Part shown: positions 7,869-15,964 of the stretch, in pieces
How positions within the stretch are numbered: the stretch's first letter is position 1
Layout: every line of letters begins with the position of its first letter
NCBI RefSeq assembly: GCF_000374845.1
Contig: NZ_KB895413.1
Span: 744,001 to 808,000, forward strand
Direction: 5' to 3'
Origin: Paenibacillus terrigena DSM 21567
Lineage (GTDB): Bacteria; Bacillota; Bacilli; Paenibacillales; Paenibacillaceae
DNA length: 64,000 nt
The notes under the pieces: model-generated
What the model saw: only the letters and a program-made list of their open reading frames with translations
Database searches by the model: none
What the model was told of the DNA's origin: nothing
Translations under genes and position numbers: made by a program

Positions 7869-9233
7869 ATGGAGAACAATGTAGAAATGAAACCATTGAC
7901 TGAACCAGCTTTTACGAAGAAGGCATGGCGTCAAGAACGGGATCAGCATTCTTTACCTGAAGTTTATCGTTCCATGAAAATTCCTAAGACAGGTTCATGG
8001 CTCAAGAAGTTTTTAGCATTTGCGGGCCCAGGTTATCTTGTTGCCGTAGGTTACATGGATCCGGGGAACTGGGCGACGAGTATTGCCGGCGGCTCGATGT
8101 TCGGCTATACGCTATTGTCCGTTATCTTCATTTCCAACTTGATGGCGATGTTACTGCAGGCACTTGCTGGCAAACTAGGGATCGTAACGGGGCGTGATCT
8201 TGCGCAAGCTTGCCGAGATCATTATACGAAACCAGTGAATTTCGTATTGTGGGTGCTGTGTGAGCTTGCGATAGCCGCTTGTGATTTGGCCGAAGTCATC
8301 GGGGCAGCGATAGCGTTAAATTTGTTATTCGGGATTCCACTTGTATATGGCGTATTAATCACCGCAGTGGATGTCCTCATCGTTCTGCTTCTTCAGAACA
8401 AAGGGTTTCGATATATCGAGATATTAGTCATTTTATTGATCGTAACGATTGGCGGCTGTTTTGCGGTTGAATATTTCTTATCCAGACCGGATCTTGGTGG
8501 AATTGCACGTGGATTCATTCCTAGTGCTGAGATCATTACGAACCCAACGATGTTGTATATTGGCATCGGAATTCTAGGGGCCACCGTCATGCCTCATAAT
8601 TTGTATCTGCACTCATCCATTGTACAGACCCGGGGCTACGACGAGAACTCGGCAGGGAAACGCCAAGCTATTAAATACTCGACTTGGGATTCATCCATCG
8701 CCCTATTATTCGCGTTATTCATCAATGCATCGATTTTGATCATTGCATCTGCCACCTTCCATGAAGCGGGCATGACGAGCATTGCGGATATCGGAGATGC
8801 CTATCATATGTTGACACCACTACTCGGCACAACACTAGGCAGTATCGTTTTCGGGGTCGCTCTACTAGCATCGGGCCAGAACTCGACGTTAACAGGAACG
8901 TTAGCAGGACAGATCGTCATGGAAGGTTTCCTGAATATTCGACTCAAACCATGGCTGCGCCGCTTAATTACGCGGATGATCGCTATTATTCCAGCGGTTA
9001 TCGTAACGGTAATGTATGGTGAGAAGGGTGTTAGTGATTTGCTCATCCTGAGTCAAGTAATTCTCTCGCTCCAGCTGTCCTTCGCAGTTGTACCACTCGT
9101 GAAATTTACAAGCGATCCTGCAAAAATGGGTGAGTTTGTCAATAAGTCTTGGATCAAATGGACGGCATGGTTCGTAACCATCGTCATCATTGTATTGAAT
9201 GCATATCTGTTATACAGTACCTTTTTTGGCTAA
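7869..9233 (+). CDS. mntH: Manganese/proton symporter, NRAMP family
   Basis: A 454-residue integral membrane protein that imports Mn2+ (and other divalent metals) with protons. The metal-site motifs are intact: DPGN at residues 64-67 in TM1 and MPH at 241-243 in TM6. Eleven or so hydrophobic segments can be seen. I start at ATG 7869, eight bases after AGGAG; the in-frame GTG at 7860 overlaps that Shine-Dalgarno and is unlikely. The gene stands alone between terminators, behind a clear promoter with two candidate MntR boxes, as expected for Mn-repressed uptake. Confidence 0.95.
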   Translation: MENNVEMKPLTEPAFTKKAWRQERDQHSLPEVYRSMKIPKTGSWLKKFLAFAGPGYLVAVGYMDPGNWATSIAGGSMFGYTLLSVIFISNLMAMLLQALAGKLGIVTGRDLAQACRDHYTKPVNFVLWVLCELAIAACDLAEVIGAAIALNLLFGIPLVYGVLITAVDVLIVLLLQNKGFRYIEILVILLIVTIGGCFAVEYFLSRPDLGGIARGFIPSAEIITNPTMLYIGIGILGATVMPHNLYLHSSIVQTRGYDENSAGKRQAIKYSTWDSSIALLFALFINASILIIASATFHEAGMTSIADIGDAYHMLTPLLGTTLGSIVFGVALLASGQNSTLTGTLAGQIVMEGFLNIRLKPWLRRLITRMIAIIPAVIVTVMYGEKGVSDLLILSQVILSLQLSFAVVPLVKFTSDPAKMGEFVNKSWIKWTAWFVTIVIIVLNAYLLYSTFFG

Positions 9234-9255
9234 ATAAAAGTCGTTTTATCATCGG

Positions 9256-9303
9256 AAGACCTATTCGATTCGAGCCTCAAAACTCGAAGAATAGGTCTTT
9301 TTG
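9256..9303 (+). terminator. Intrinsic terminator after mntH
   Basis: AAGACCTATTC pairs with GAATAGGTCTT, followed by TTTTT. The inner loop contains a further short pairing. Confidence 0.85.
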
Positions 9304-9399
9304 CTGTAATTGTATCAAAAAGTTAATCACAAAAAATGCTGATATACCGCGTGGTTGCGCGATTTGTTAAAATTTGCTTGGGCACTGGTTACAAAATTG

Positions 9400-9408
9400 T
9401 GATATATT
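9400..9408 (+). promoter_or_regulatory. Extended -10 promoter for the riboswitch transcript
   Basis: TGATATATT forms an extended -10 element (TG-n-TATATT). It would start RNA at about 9415, right at the 5' edge of the riboswitch. No good -35 box is present. Confidence 0.45.
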
Positions 9409-9417
9409 GATTGAGCC

Positions 9418-9563
9418 GAAACTTCGCTTGTTGAAGTGCGGGGGATGATTCACAGCTGAATGGATAATACCAAAATCCACAAGAATCGATTCAGCTAGGG
9501 GTGAAGCGCCGTGAGCGTAGGGTTGTATCCTCAACCCAAACCCGACAACTAACCTCGTAGGCG
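9418..9563 (+). promoter_or_regulatory. c-di-AMP (ydaO/yuaA) riboswitch
   Basis: The 5' leader has the class hallmarks in order: GCGGGGGA near 9442, a long-range pairing GCTGAAT with ATTCAGC, AGGGGTGAAGCGC, AGCGTAGGGTTG, then CCCGACAACTAACCTCGTAGGCG-type closing sequence just before the Shine-Dalgarno. This class binds cyclic di-AMP and usually shuts down wall-hydrolase or potassium-transport genes. Here it precedes a LysM-3D wall protein, a classic target. The closing strand ends seven bases before AGGAGG, so control could be translational as well as by termination. Confidence 0.9.
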
Positions 9564-9580
9564 TATGAAAAGGAGGAATT

Positions 9581-10312
9581 ATGAAAATTTTTAATCTGAA
9601 GAAATTGTCCATTACGTTGTTTACTGCATTCTTAGCTATTCAATCGATTACTGTTGTTGCAGCAGCGCCTTATTACGCGAAAGACGGAGATACGTTCTTC
9701 AAAATCGCAAAGACGAACAGCATCGATATGAATGATCTCATGAAGGCGAATCCGAACGTCGATCCCCTCAATATCTATCAAGGATTAAAGATTGAACTTC
9801 CTGGAGCCAAAGAAACAAAAGCTGAGGTTGCCTCAGCACCGCCTGTGGCAGATTCGAAGGTGACTGCAAAATCTGCATCGGAGCCTGCTGTGATTAAAGA
9901 AGAGAAACCAGCACCGAAGAAAAAGGAAGCAGCAGTGTCTGCATCTGCATCGTCGGATAATGTGGTCCATATCTCTGGAGAACCTACAAGCTACAAGAAA
10001 TCCTTAAATGTGAAAGCGACAGCCTATACAGCAGCTGCTAGTGAGAATGGATCATGGGCAGGAAAAGATTATTTCGGTAATCAATTAACGCATGGTACCA
10101 TTGCTGTAGACCCTGATATGATTCCGCTAGGTACTAAAGTATTCGTAACGGGTTATTCATTCAACGGTCTGCCAGCCGGTGGGTTCGTCGGTAGAGCCAA
10201 TGACATTGGCGGCAGCATAAAAGGGAATCGCATTGATATCTTCGTAGATACAACGCAATCGAGTGCAAGTAAATTCGGCATTCAAAATGTAAAAGTATTT
10301 GTATTATCCTAA
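9581..10312 (+). CDS. Secreted LysM and 3D domain cell-wall protein
   Basis: A 243-residue secreted protein. Residues 1-28 form a signal peptide ending near VAAAAP. A LysM domain (~31-75, YYAKDGDTFFKIA...) anchors it to peptidoglycan. A Lys/Ala-rich linker follows. The C-terminal 3D domain (~140-243) holds the conserved Asp residues in VDPDMIPLGT, ANDIGG and NRIDIFV. Such YocH/MltA-like 3D proteins cleave or remodel glycan strands. The c-di-AMP riboswitch upstream ties its synthesis to turgor and wall state. A symmetrical terminator follows the stop. Confidence 0.88.
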   Translation: MKIFNLKKLSITLFTAFLAIQSITVVAAAPYYAKDGDTFFKIAKTNSIDMNDLMKANPNVDPLNIYQGLKIELPGAKETKAEVASAPPVADSKVTAKSASEPAVIKEEKPAPKKKEAAVSASASSDNVVHISGEPTSYKKSLNVKATAYTAAASENGSWAGKDYFGNQLTHGTIAVDPDMIPLGTKVFVTGYSFNGLPAGGFVGRANDIGGSIKGNRIDIFVDTTQSSASKFGIQNVKVFVLS

Positions 10313-10319
10313 ATGCGAA

Positions 10320-10360
10320 AAACGCTTCCCATCCTTGAACAAGGATGGAGGAAGCGTTTC
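10320..10360. terminator. Bidirectional terminator between convergent wall genes
   Basis: A long stem, AAACGCTTCC-CATCCTTG against CAAGGATG-GA-GGAAGCGTTT, with T-rich sequence on both outer sides. It serves the LysM-3D gene on the plus strand and the deacetylase on the minus strand. Confidence 0.85.
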
Positions 10361-10373
10361 TGCGTTCATCGCG

Positions 10374-11261
10374 TTATGTATTGTTCTTACGCACATGAAA
10401 CATATCGGTGAGTGTGACGAATTGATAACGCTTATTTTTTAATCGTTCAATCACGCGAGGCAGAGCTTCCAACGTTCCATTCAAGACGCCCCCAACATTC
10501 CCTCCAGCATGCTGCAAAATGATCGAACCCGGCCGGGTTGTCGTTAAGATATTGCTCATGACCCTTTGAGCGCTAAGACCTCTCCAATCCTGCGAATCAA
10601 CATTCCAATTGACAATGATATACCCTTGGCTCCCAGCCCACCTTACTTGCTGCTCATTGATCTCCCCATAAGGGGGGCGAATGAACTTGGGGTGATACCC
10701 GATAATTCGATGCAGTATGGCGTCCGTCCGCAAAATTTGCTGTTTGAATTTGACCATGGACAATTTCGTGAGCAGAGGATGATTGTAGGTATGGTTGCCA
10801 ACGAGATGTCCTTCTCGCACCATACGTCTTATGATATCAGGATGTTTTTCTGCTCGGTAACCCATAACGAAAAATGTCGCTTTCACGTTATATTCTTTTA
10901 ACACATCTAGCACTTTACCTGTGAATTCATCAGGCACGTCATCGAAAGTTAAGGATACACGTCTGGAATAGGAAGCTCCGCTATTCTTGAAGATCGCAGG
11001 GTACTTGTGGCGCAAAGCGGATAATGCTCGATAGCTTTCTTCAGCACGAGATTGTCGTTTAGACTTAGTGCGCTCAGATTTCTTGCGATGTGAGACCGTT
11101 TGTCTTGTCGTACCTGGTTCAGGCTTATGATCCGTTTCTTCGGAATGAAGTGTAACGGGGGATGTCTCTAGTGCCTTGGGAAGCGGTGAGGAATTTGAAG
11201 AATTTGAACAACCGCCACAGAGAACCAGCAGGACTAGGAACAATATACAACACGAACGCAA
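10374..11261 (-). CDS. Lipoprotein polysaccharide deacetylase (NodB domain)
   Basis: A 295-residue lipoprotein with lipobox CGGC near residue 18, a basic Ser/Lys/Arg linker and a C-terminal NodB domain. Visible motifs are SLTFDD, the metal-binding HTYNH, RPPYG, the NWNVDSQDW segment and the ILQH near the end. In motif 1 the usual TFDDGPD reads TFDDVPD; the two metal/catalytic Asp are kept. It starts at TTG; GGGAGGGG stands seven bases upstream, while the nearby ATG is out of frame. The gene converges on the LysM-3D gene. Peptidoglycan or another surface glycan is the likely substrate. Confidence 0.85.
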   Translation of the reverse strand: MRSCCILFLVLLVLCGGCSNSSNSSPLPKALETSPVTLHSEETDHKPEPGTTRQTVSHRKKSERTKSKRQSRAEESYRALSALRHKYPAIFKNSGASYSRRVSLTFDDVPDEFTGKVLDVLKEYNVKATFFVMGYRAEKHPDIIRRMVREGHLVGNHTYNHPLLTKLSMVKFKQQILRTDAILHRIIGYHPKFIRPPYGEINEQQVRWAGSQGYIIVNWNVDSQDWRGLSAQRVMSNILTTTRPGSIILQHAGGNVGGVLNGTLEALPRVIERLKNKRYQFVTLTDMFHVRKNNT

Positions 11262-11451
11262 GCGAATCCCCTCCCTTCATACTCTAATATGCACATTCGG
11301 AATCCGTCTCCTTGTTATGTCCTTTTCAATGGTGAATTATGCGAATGTTACCAACGGAGTCAAGCTCGAATGTGAACATTGTCACAGCTAATGCTAGCAT
11401 CGCAAGTCATAGTATAAGGAGGCCAAAACCCTGTATATTAGGAGGGCGCAT

Positions 11452-12153
11452 GTGAATATTGTTAAATCGAATGTCAAGATCGCAAAAGACGTATACCTGA
11501 TGAAAATCGAAGGGCAGTTTGAAGGGCGAATGGGGCAATTCTACATGCTTCGGGCTTGGTCAGATTACCCTGTGCTTTCCAGACCTATCAGTATTTATGA
11601 TCTCAGTAAGAATGAGATTAGTTTCTTATATCACGTCATTGGGGAAGGGACAGAACGTTTCAAGCAGCTTGAAGCGGGGGACTCAATTCAGCTGGAAGGC
11701 CCGTATGGCAATGGCTTCCCTGAGGCTCAAGGCAAGGTGGCGCTCGTCGGTGGGGGAATCGGTATCGCGCCATTATATCTAGCTGCGAAGCAGCTGCATC
11801 AACCCGATATATATCTTGGGTTTAGCCGAGAATCCTATCTGGTCGATGAATTTAGGCCCTTCGCAGGCGACGTTGTCTGTGATGTGGGCGGAATTATTGT
11901 GAATCAAATCGATTACGCAAAGTATGACACGATTATCACGTGCGGACCGCATATCATGATGCAAGCTTTGGTGGAACGTGCGCAAGGATCGGGTGCAGAA
12001 GTCTATGTTTCGCTGGAGAAGCGGATGGCTTGTGGGATTGGTGCATGTCTTGTATGCAGCGTCATGTGCCAAGGTGGAAATCGAAAGGCATGTGTAGATG
12101 GGCCGGTATTTGCTGCGGAGGAGGTTCGATTTGATGCAGAACATGGCGTGTAA
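11452..12153 (+). CDS. pyrK: Dihydroorotate dehydrogenase B electron-transfer subunit
   Basis: A 233-residue FAD and [2Fe-2S] protein that passes electrons from dihydroorotate oxidation to NAD+. The FAD-binding RPISIYD (about residues 45-51) and the NAD-binding [10 protein letters not shown] are clear. The cluster ligands are in the C-terminal pattern C-x4-C-x2-C-x11-C ([10 protein letters not shown]...KAC), with one additional Cys between. It starts at GTG behind AGGAGG; the overlapping ATG is out of frame. It is about 20 residues shorter than B. subtilis PyrK. The pyrD gene overlaps its end by 20 nt. The rest of the pyrimidine operon is not in the flanks. Confidence 0.93.
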   Translation: MNIVKSNVKIAKDVYLMKIEGQFEGRMGQFYMLRAWSDYPVLSRPISIYDLSKNEISFLYHVIGEGTERFKQLEAGDSIQLEGPYGNGFPEAQGKVALVGGGIGIAPLYLAAKQLHQPDIYLGFSRESYLVDEFRPFAGDVVCDVGGIIVNQIDYAKYDTIITCGPHIMMQALVERAQGSGAEVYVSLEKRMACGIGACLVCSVMCQGGNRKACVDGPVFAAEEVRFDAEHGV

Positions 12154-13066
12154 AATTGCGGGTGTACCTTTTAAGAATCCAATTGTGATGGCGTCAGGTA
12201 CGTTTGGTTTCGGTAAAGAATATGCCAAGCTCTATGATATCAATCGACTTGGCGGTATTTCAGGTAAAGGGTTGACCCTTGCTCCGAAGGCAGGAAATCC
12301 TGGTGTTCGTGTCTGGGAGACCCCTTCTGGTATGCTGAATAGTGTCGGCCTCGAGAATCCGGGGATTGATTACTTTCTGAAAGAAGAAGCCCCTTATTGG
12401 GAGACGCTGGATACGGCACGGATCGTCAACCTTGGCGGGGGCTGTATAGAGGATTATCGAATCGGTGCAGAGCTGATTACGGCGCATGAGAAGAAGCTGA
12501 GAGAAGTTGGACGCTGTTCCATCGATATCATCGAGTTGAATATTTCATGTCCGAACGTGAAGGAAGGCGGGATCGCCTACGGCGTTCAGACGGAGACAGC
12601 ACGACAGGTTGTTCGAGAAGTTCGTCAAGCGACATCGCTGCCGCTCGTCGTGAAATTATCGCCCAACGCTGAGAACATTGCAGAGATGGCGTATATGTGT
12701 GAAGTAGAAGGGGCGGACGGGGTATCACTCATTAACACGATATCCGGAATGAAGATTGATACGCGTCTTCGCAAGAGTGTCTTCCACAACCTCTATGCAG
12801 GCTTGTCAGGTCCTGCGATTAAGCCAATAGCCTTACGCATGGTACACCAAGTGGCTCAGCATGTGAAGATTCCGATTATGGGCATGGGCGGGATTACGAC
12901 TGCGAGTGATGTCATCGAGTTTATTATGGCTGGGGCTTCGGTAATCCAGATCGGCACGTACAACTTTATGAACCCACGTGCAGGCGAACAGATGACAGAA
13001 GGTATCAAGAAATGGATGGAACAAGAGAATGTCTCTACGCTGGAAGAAATTCGTGGGATCTTATAA
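12134..13066 (+). CDS. pyrD: Dihydroorotate dehydrogenase B catalytic subunit
   Basis: A 310-residue FMN enzyme of class 1B that oxidises dihydroorotate to orotate in pyrimidine synthesis. The active-site Cys is in [11 protein letters not shown]. The FMN-binding region near the C-terminus reads MGMGGI and ASVIQIGT. I start at ATG 12134, nine bases after GGAGGAGG; the ORF is open further upstream but inside pyrK and without a ribosome site. It works as a heterotetramer with PyrK encoded in the overlapping gene upstream. Confidence 0.94.
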   Translation: MQNMACKIAGVPFKNPIVMASGTFGFGKEYAKLYDINRLGGISGKGLTLAPKAGNPGVRVWETPSGMLNSVGLENPGIDYFLKEEAPYWETLDTARIVNLGGGCIEDYRIGAELITAHEKKLREVGRCSIDIIELNISCPNVKEGGIAYGVQTETARQVVREVRQATSLPLVVKLSPNAENIAEMAYMCEVEGADGVSLINTISGMKIDTRLRKSVFHNLYAGLSGPAIKPIALRMVHQVAQHVKIPIMGMGGITTASDVIEFIMAGASVIQIGTYNFMNPRAGEQMTEGIKKWMEQENVSTLEEIRGIL

Positions 13067-13077
13067 TGAACATAATC

Positions 13078-13109
13078 AACACAGGGAGAGTAGATTCCTG
13101 TGTTTTTTA
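13078..13109 (+). terminator. Intrinsic terminator after pyrD
   Basis: AACACAGG pairs with CCTGTGTT and is followed by TTTTATTTTT. Confidence 0.85.
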
Positions 13110-13247
13110 TTTTTCTTAATAACGGAGTTCGAATAGAATACATTCCAATGCGTGAACAATATCGTGTAATTTATTCGGGGTATATCCAGGTTTCAAGGCA
13201 TGTCTGCGCACTTTATGAATGATTTTATTTAGGTTATGAAAAAAATT

Positions 13248-13274
13248 CGAAACCGGATTCCAAATGACGACGTA
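13248..13274 (+). promoter_or_regulatory. ECF (sigmaW-like) promoter of the pspA operon
   Basis: CGAAAC, a 17-base spacer and CGTA fit the sigmaW consensus TGAAAC-N16/17-CGTA. It lies 49 bases before the pspA start. PspA of B. subtilis is a known sigmaW target, which supports the reading. Confidence 0.6.
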
Positions 13275-13322
13275 ATACAGTAACATAAACATAATAACAG
13301 ATCCATTGAGGAGGAGTACCAC

Positions 13323-13991
13323 ATGTCTATTTTCAAAAGATTACGCGACCTAACTCTATCGAATGTCTATGCTCTCATTGAGAAAGCTGAAGATCCAGTG
13401 AAATTGACGGATCAATATATTCGTGACATGACGGAAGACTTGGAAGATGCCGAGAAAGCCGTTGCACAACAAATCGCGATTGAGAAGAAGTTCAAGCAGC
13501 AATATGAAGAGCAAGTAGCGCTCGTGAAGAAGCGTGAAGAGCAAGCACACATGGCGGCGCAAGCGCAAAACATTGATCTGGCCCGCCGTGCATTGGAAGA
13601 GAAGAGATCTGCTGAGCAGAAGATGAACGAGTTCAAAATTGGTTATGATCAGAACAAAGCTGCAGCAGATAACCTTCGCGGTAAGCTTGAAGAAATGCGC
13701 AAGCAATTAACCGAGATGAAGAACAAGCGTGAGACGCTGATTGCTCGTTACAACGCGGCGAAAGCGCAAAATGAAATCAATAAAGCGATGACTGGCTTTG
13801 GTTCTGATACAGCAGCAGCGGGCTTAAAACGGATGGAAGAGAAAATGCTGCAAATGGAAGCACAGGCTGAAGCAAGTAATGAGATGGCTTCCAAAGACAA
13901 ATCGCTCGATGATGAGTTTGCGGCACTGAATAAAGACAAAGTTGTTGATGATGAGCTTGCAGCGCTTATGAAACAATACGAGAATAAATAA
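13323..13991 (+). CDS. pspA: PspA/IM30 family phage-shock protein
   Basis: A 222-residue, almost entirely helical protein of the ESCRT-III-like PspA/Vipp1/LiaH family. It coats and stabilises damaged membranes. The opening MSIFKRLRDL and the early ALIEKAEDPVKL segment are diagnostic of the amphipathic helix and first hairpin; residues ~25-190 form the coiled coil with long Lys/Glu/Gln runs. An extension with two DDE(F/L)AAL repeats ends the chain. GAGGAG precedes ATG. It is the first gene of an operon with DUF350, DUF4178 and DUF4247 proteins, behind a sigmaW-like promoter. Confidence 0.93.
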   Translation: MSIFKRLRDLTLSNVYALIEKAEDPVKLTDQYIRDMTEDLEDAEKAVAQQIAIEKKFKQQYEEQVALVKKREEQAHMAAQAQNIDLARRALEEKRSAEQKMNEFKIGYDQNKAAADNLRGKLEEMRKQLTEMKNKRETLIARYNAAKAQNEINKAMTGFGSDTAAAGLKRMEEKMLQMEAQAEASNEMASKDKSLDDEFAALNKDKVVDDELAALMKQYENK

Positions 13992-14014
13992 ATAAGATAA
14001 GTACGATGGTTGTA

Positions 14015-14053
14015 GGAAGGAAGGGGAGCGCGAGGGCGTTTTTCTTCCTTTCC
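14015..14053 (+). other. Intra-operon hairpin between pspA and the DUF350 gene
   Basis: GGAAGGAAG can pair with CTTCCTTTCC (one bulge). No T-run follows, so it is more likely an RNA-processing or stability element setting the PspA-to-partner ratio than a full terminator. Confidence 0.35.
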
Positions 14054-14086
14054 CAATGAATGGAACCTTTTTGGAGGAGGCTTAAC

Positions 14087-14497
14087 ATGACAATCGCATT
14101 TCAGGATATTCTGCGAATTCTTGTCTGGACGGGGATGGGCACGGTTCTACTCTGTGTCATTATGTTCGTGGACTCACTGTTTACACCGTATAAAGATATG
14201 GAAGAGATCAAGAAGGGGAATACAGCCGTAACAACTCGTTTCGTCATGAAGCTGCTCGCGCAAGGTTATATCCTGTCCTCATCGATCGCAAAGACGGATA
14301 GTCTCTGGGATGGGCTTGTCATCTCGGTCGTATCATTTGTCATCCTGCTCGTGCTTGAGTGGATTGTTCGCTTGGTATTGCGTGGAAGCTTCGGTCTGAA
14401 GCTGGATGAAGGCACGAAGGAAGGCTTTATGCCGCATGCATTATTCGCAGGTTCTCTGCATATTGTCGGAGCATTGATCATCTCCGCTTGTCTGTAA
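14087..14497 (+). CDS. DUF350 membrane protein
   Basis: A 136-residue integral membrane protein with about four hydrophobic segments. The DUF350 wording EIKKGNTAVTTRFV followed by LLAQGYILSSSI is present. I start at ATG 14087, which follows TGGAGGAGG by six bases; the open frame to 14060 has no ribosome site. It lies second in the Psp operon. DUF350 proteins are recurrent PspA neighbours; their biochemical function is not known. A role as a membrane partner in envelope stress is inference. Confidence 0.8.
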   Translation: MTIAFQDILRILVWTGMGTVLLCVIMFVDSLFTPYKDMEEIKKGNTAVTTRFVMKLLAQGYILSSSIAKTDSLWDGLVISVVSFVILLVLEWIVRLVLRGSFGLKLDEGTKEGFMPHALFAGSLHIVGALIISACL

Positions 14498-14535
14498 TGA
14501 AATCGACGGTATCTAAGATTGAAGGAGCGTAAGAC

Positions 14536-15042
14536 ATGAGTATATTCAATCGTATCAAGAACATACTAGCGAAGCCTGAGCCGCCCAAAGCGGAGCGGAG
14601 CATCCTGCAGCTTGGGCCTGGTGATGCTGTAGAAGTATCATTAGTCACTTATCAAATTACGGGAAGAACGAATAACCGTCAACGGAATGCCGTTGTATTG
14701 ACATTGCAGGATGGGAATACGATTCGTTATTTGCATATTGAGGAACGCGAGCAAGTCGTCTATGCTTTGTACGAGCCAATTGATGGCCGACTCGATGAAC
14801 CGGATGAAGTTCCGACGACCATCGAAATGGAAGATCGTACGTATTACATGGAAGAGCAATATTCCGGTAATGTGCTCGTAACGGGCAAGACGCCATTCAT
14901 GCAAGCAGGGGAGCAATATGTATGGCAGTATCAATCGGATGATTATAAGCTGCTGCGCATCGAATGGCAGAATGGCAGATTTATGTTATATGAGGGCGAC
15001 AAAGTGATTTCTGGAGATGTGCAGGTCCTTAGAGGAACGTAA
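14536..15042 (+). CDS. DUF4178 protein
   Basis: A 168-residue soluble beta-rich protein, opening with MSIFNRIKNIL, an amphipathic helix resembling the start of PspA. The pattern GDAVEVSLVTYQITGRT, YLHIEEREQ and a closing LRIEWQNGRFMLYEG is that of DUF4178. No signal peptide or membrane segment is present, so it acts inside the cell, perhaps at the membrane surface through its N-terminal helix. It is third in the PspA operon. The function is unknown. Confidence 0.72.
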   Translation: MSIFNRIKNILAKPEPPKAERSILQLGPGDAVEVSLVTYQITGRTNNRQRNAVVLTLQDGNTIRYLHIEEREQVVYALYEPIDGRLDEPDEVPTTIEMEDRTYYMEEQYSGNVLVTGKTPFMQAGEQYVWQYQSDDYKLLRIEWQNGRFMLYEGDKVISGDVQVLRGT

Positions 15043-15116
15043 TCGCTAGAATTGAGAGGTCAACAAGTCGGCGATGATTTTTTGAACAACCGCTAGAAGC
15101 AAGGAGCGTGAACCAA

Positions 15117-15857
15117 GTGTCGAAATGGCTGCAGTATATTATTAAAAGTGTACTCGTCGTTGCGTTAATGGCTTCGGTTCTGACGGGTTGCGGTTCTCCG
15201 AATGTTAGCGATACGTATCCGCTCGAATCTGTGAATAAATCGGGTTCAGAGACCTCGTATATCTATCGTGCAGAAGGGAAGACCGTTCCGGCTGTAGCGT
15301 CGGAGCTGTCCGACCAGCAGAAACCGGAGCAGAAATCGAAGGAAGATCCGGATCATATGTTCCTTGTCTACTCGGACAAGTGGATTCATGTGATGAAGGA
15401 CGAGAAGAAGCCAGAGGATTCTCTCATTGAGGTTGACTCGAAAGAATACGTCCAGCGCAATTATAACCCAAGCTTTTTGGAAGCTTATCTGATTGGTAGT
15501 CTTGTAAGCGATCTATTTGATTCATTCGGCGGCAAGAAATATGGTAATTATCGCGGTTATACGAGCTATGAGAAGTATAAGCCGAATAAACAATACCATG
15601 CACCTAGCACCAATGAGAAAAAATCGATTCCTCCAATGACGGTGGAACGAAAAGGCTCTATTTTCAAACGGGGAAGCTCAAGCAGCAGTTCTTCGAAATC
15701 GGATGATTCGGGCGGACTGTTCAGCAAGAAGAAGTCTTCAGGCAGTATCTCCAAGAATAAGAGCAGCGGATCGGGTTCGTTCTTCTCTCCTTCAAAATCG
15801 AAGGCGCCAAGGACGAAGTCAGGAAGCGGTAGAATCTCCAAGCGAGGCAGGCGATAA
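15117..15857 (+). CDS. DUF4247 lipoprotein with basic Ser-Lys-rich tail
   Basis: A 246-residue lipoprotein with lipobox LTGC. I start at GTG 15117, ten bases after AAGGAG; the GTG at 15108 touches that Shine-Dalgarno and is too close. The DUF4247 core (~30-150) shows MFLVYSDKWIHV, LIEVDSKEYV and SFLEAYLIGSL. The last ~70 residues are low-complexity Ser/Lys/Gly/Arg with repeated FKRG, FSKKKSSGS and KSSGSGSFF units and a strongly positive charge, ending in RISKRGRR. The cationic tail might bind anionic wall polymers or lipids; this is inference. It ends the Psp operon. Confidence 0.75.
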   Translation: MSKWLQYIIKSVLVVALMASVLTGCGSPNVSDTYPLESVNKSGSETSYIYRAEGKTVPAVASELSDQQKPEQKSKEDPDHMFLVYSDKWIHVMKDEKKPEDSLIEVDSKEYVQRNYNPSFLEAYLIGSLVSDLFDSFGGKKYGNYRGYTSYEKYKPNKQYHAPSTNEKKSIPPMTVERKGSIFKRGSSSSSSSKSDDSGGLFSKKKSSGSISKNKSSGSGSFFSPSKSKAPRTKSGSGRISKRGRR

Positions 15858-15887
15858 GCTAACGCATCGCAGGTTGAGACTGAGAAA

Positions 15888-15937
15888 AACCTTTGCATGT
15901 CAGCCAAGATTAGGCTGCGGTAGCAAAGGTTTTTTTG
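15888..15937. terminator. Terminator of the Psp operon, probably bidirectional
   Basis: AACCTTTGC and GCAAAGGTT enclose an inner CAGCC/GGCTG pairing, with T-runs on both outer sides. It would also stop the convergent xerS transcript. Confidence 0.85.
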
Positions 15938-15964
15938 GTAAGTATTCGTGGACGCCGAAGGCGT

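Noticed and set aside
9389-9400. TTACAAAATTGT shared with 26342-26353, considered as a common operator
   Set aside because: A 12-base match between two places in 64 kb of AT-rich DNA is expected by chance many times.
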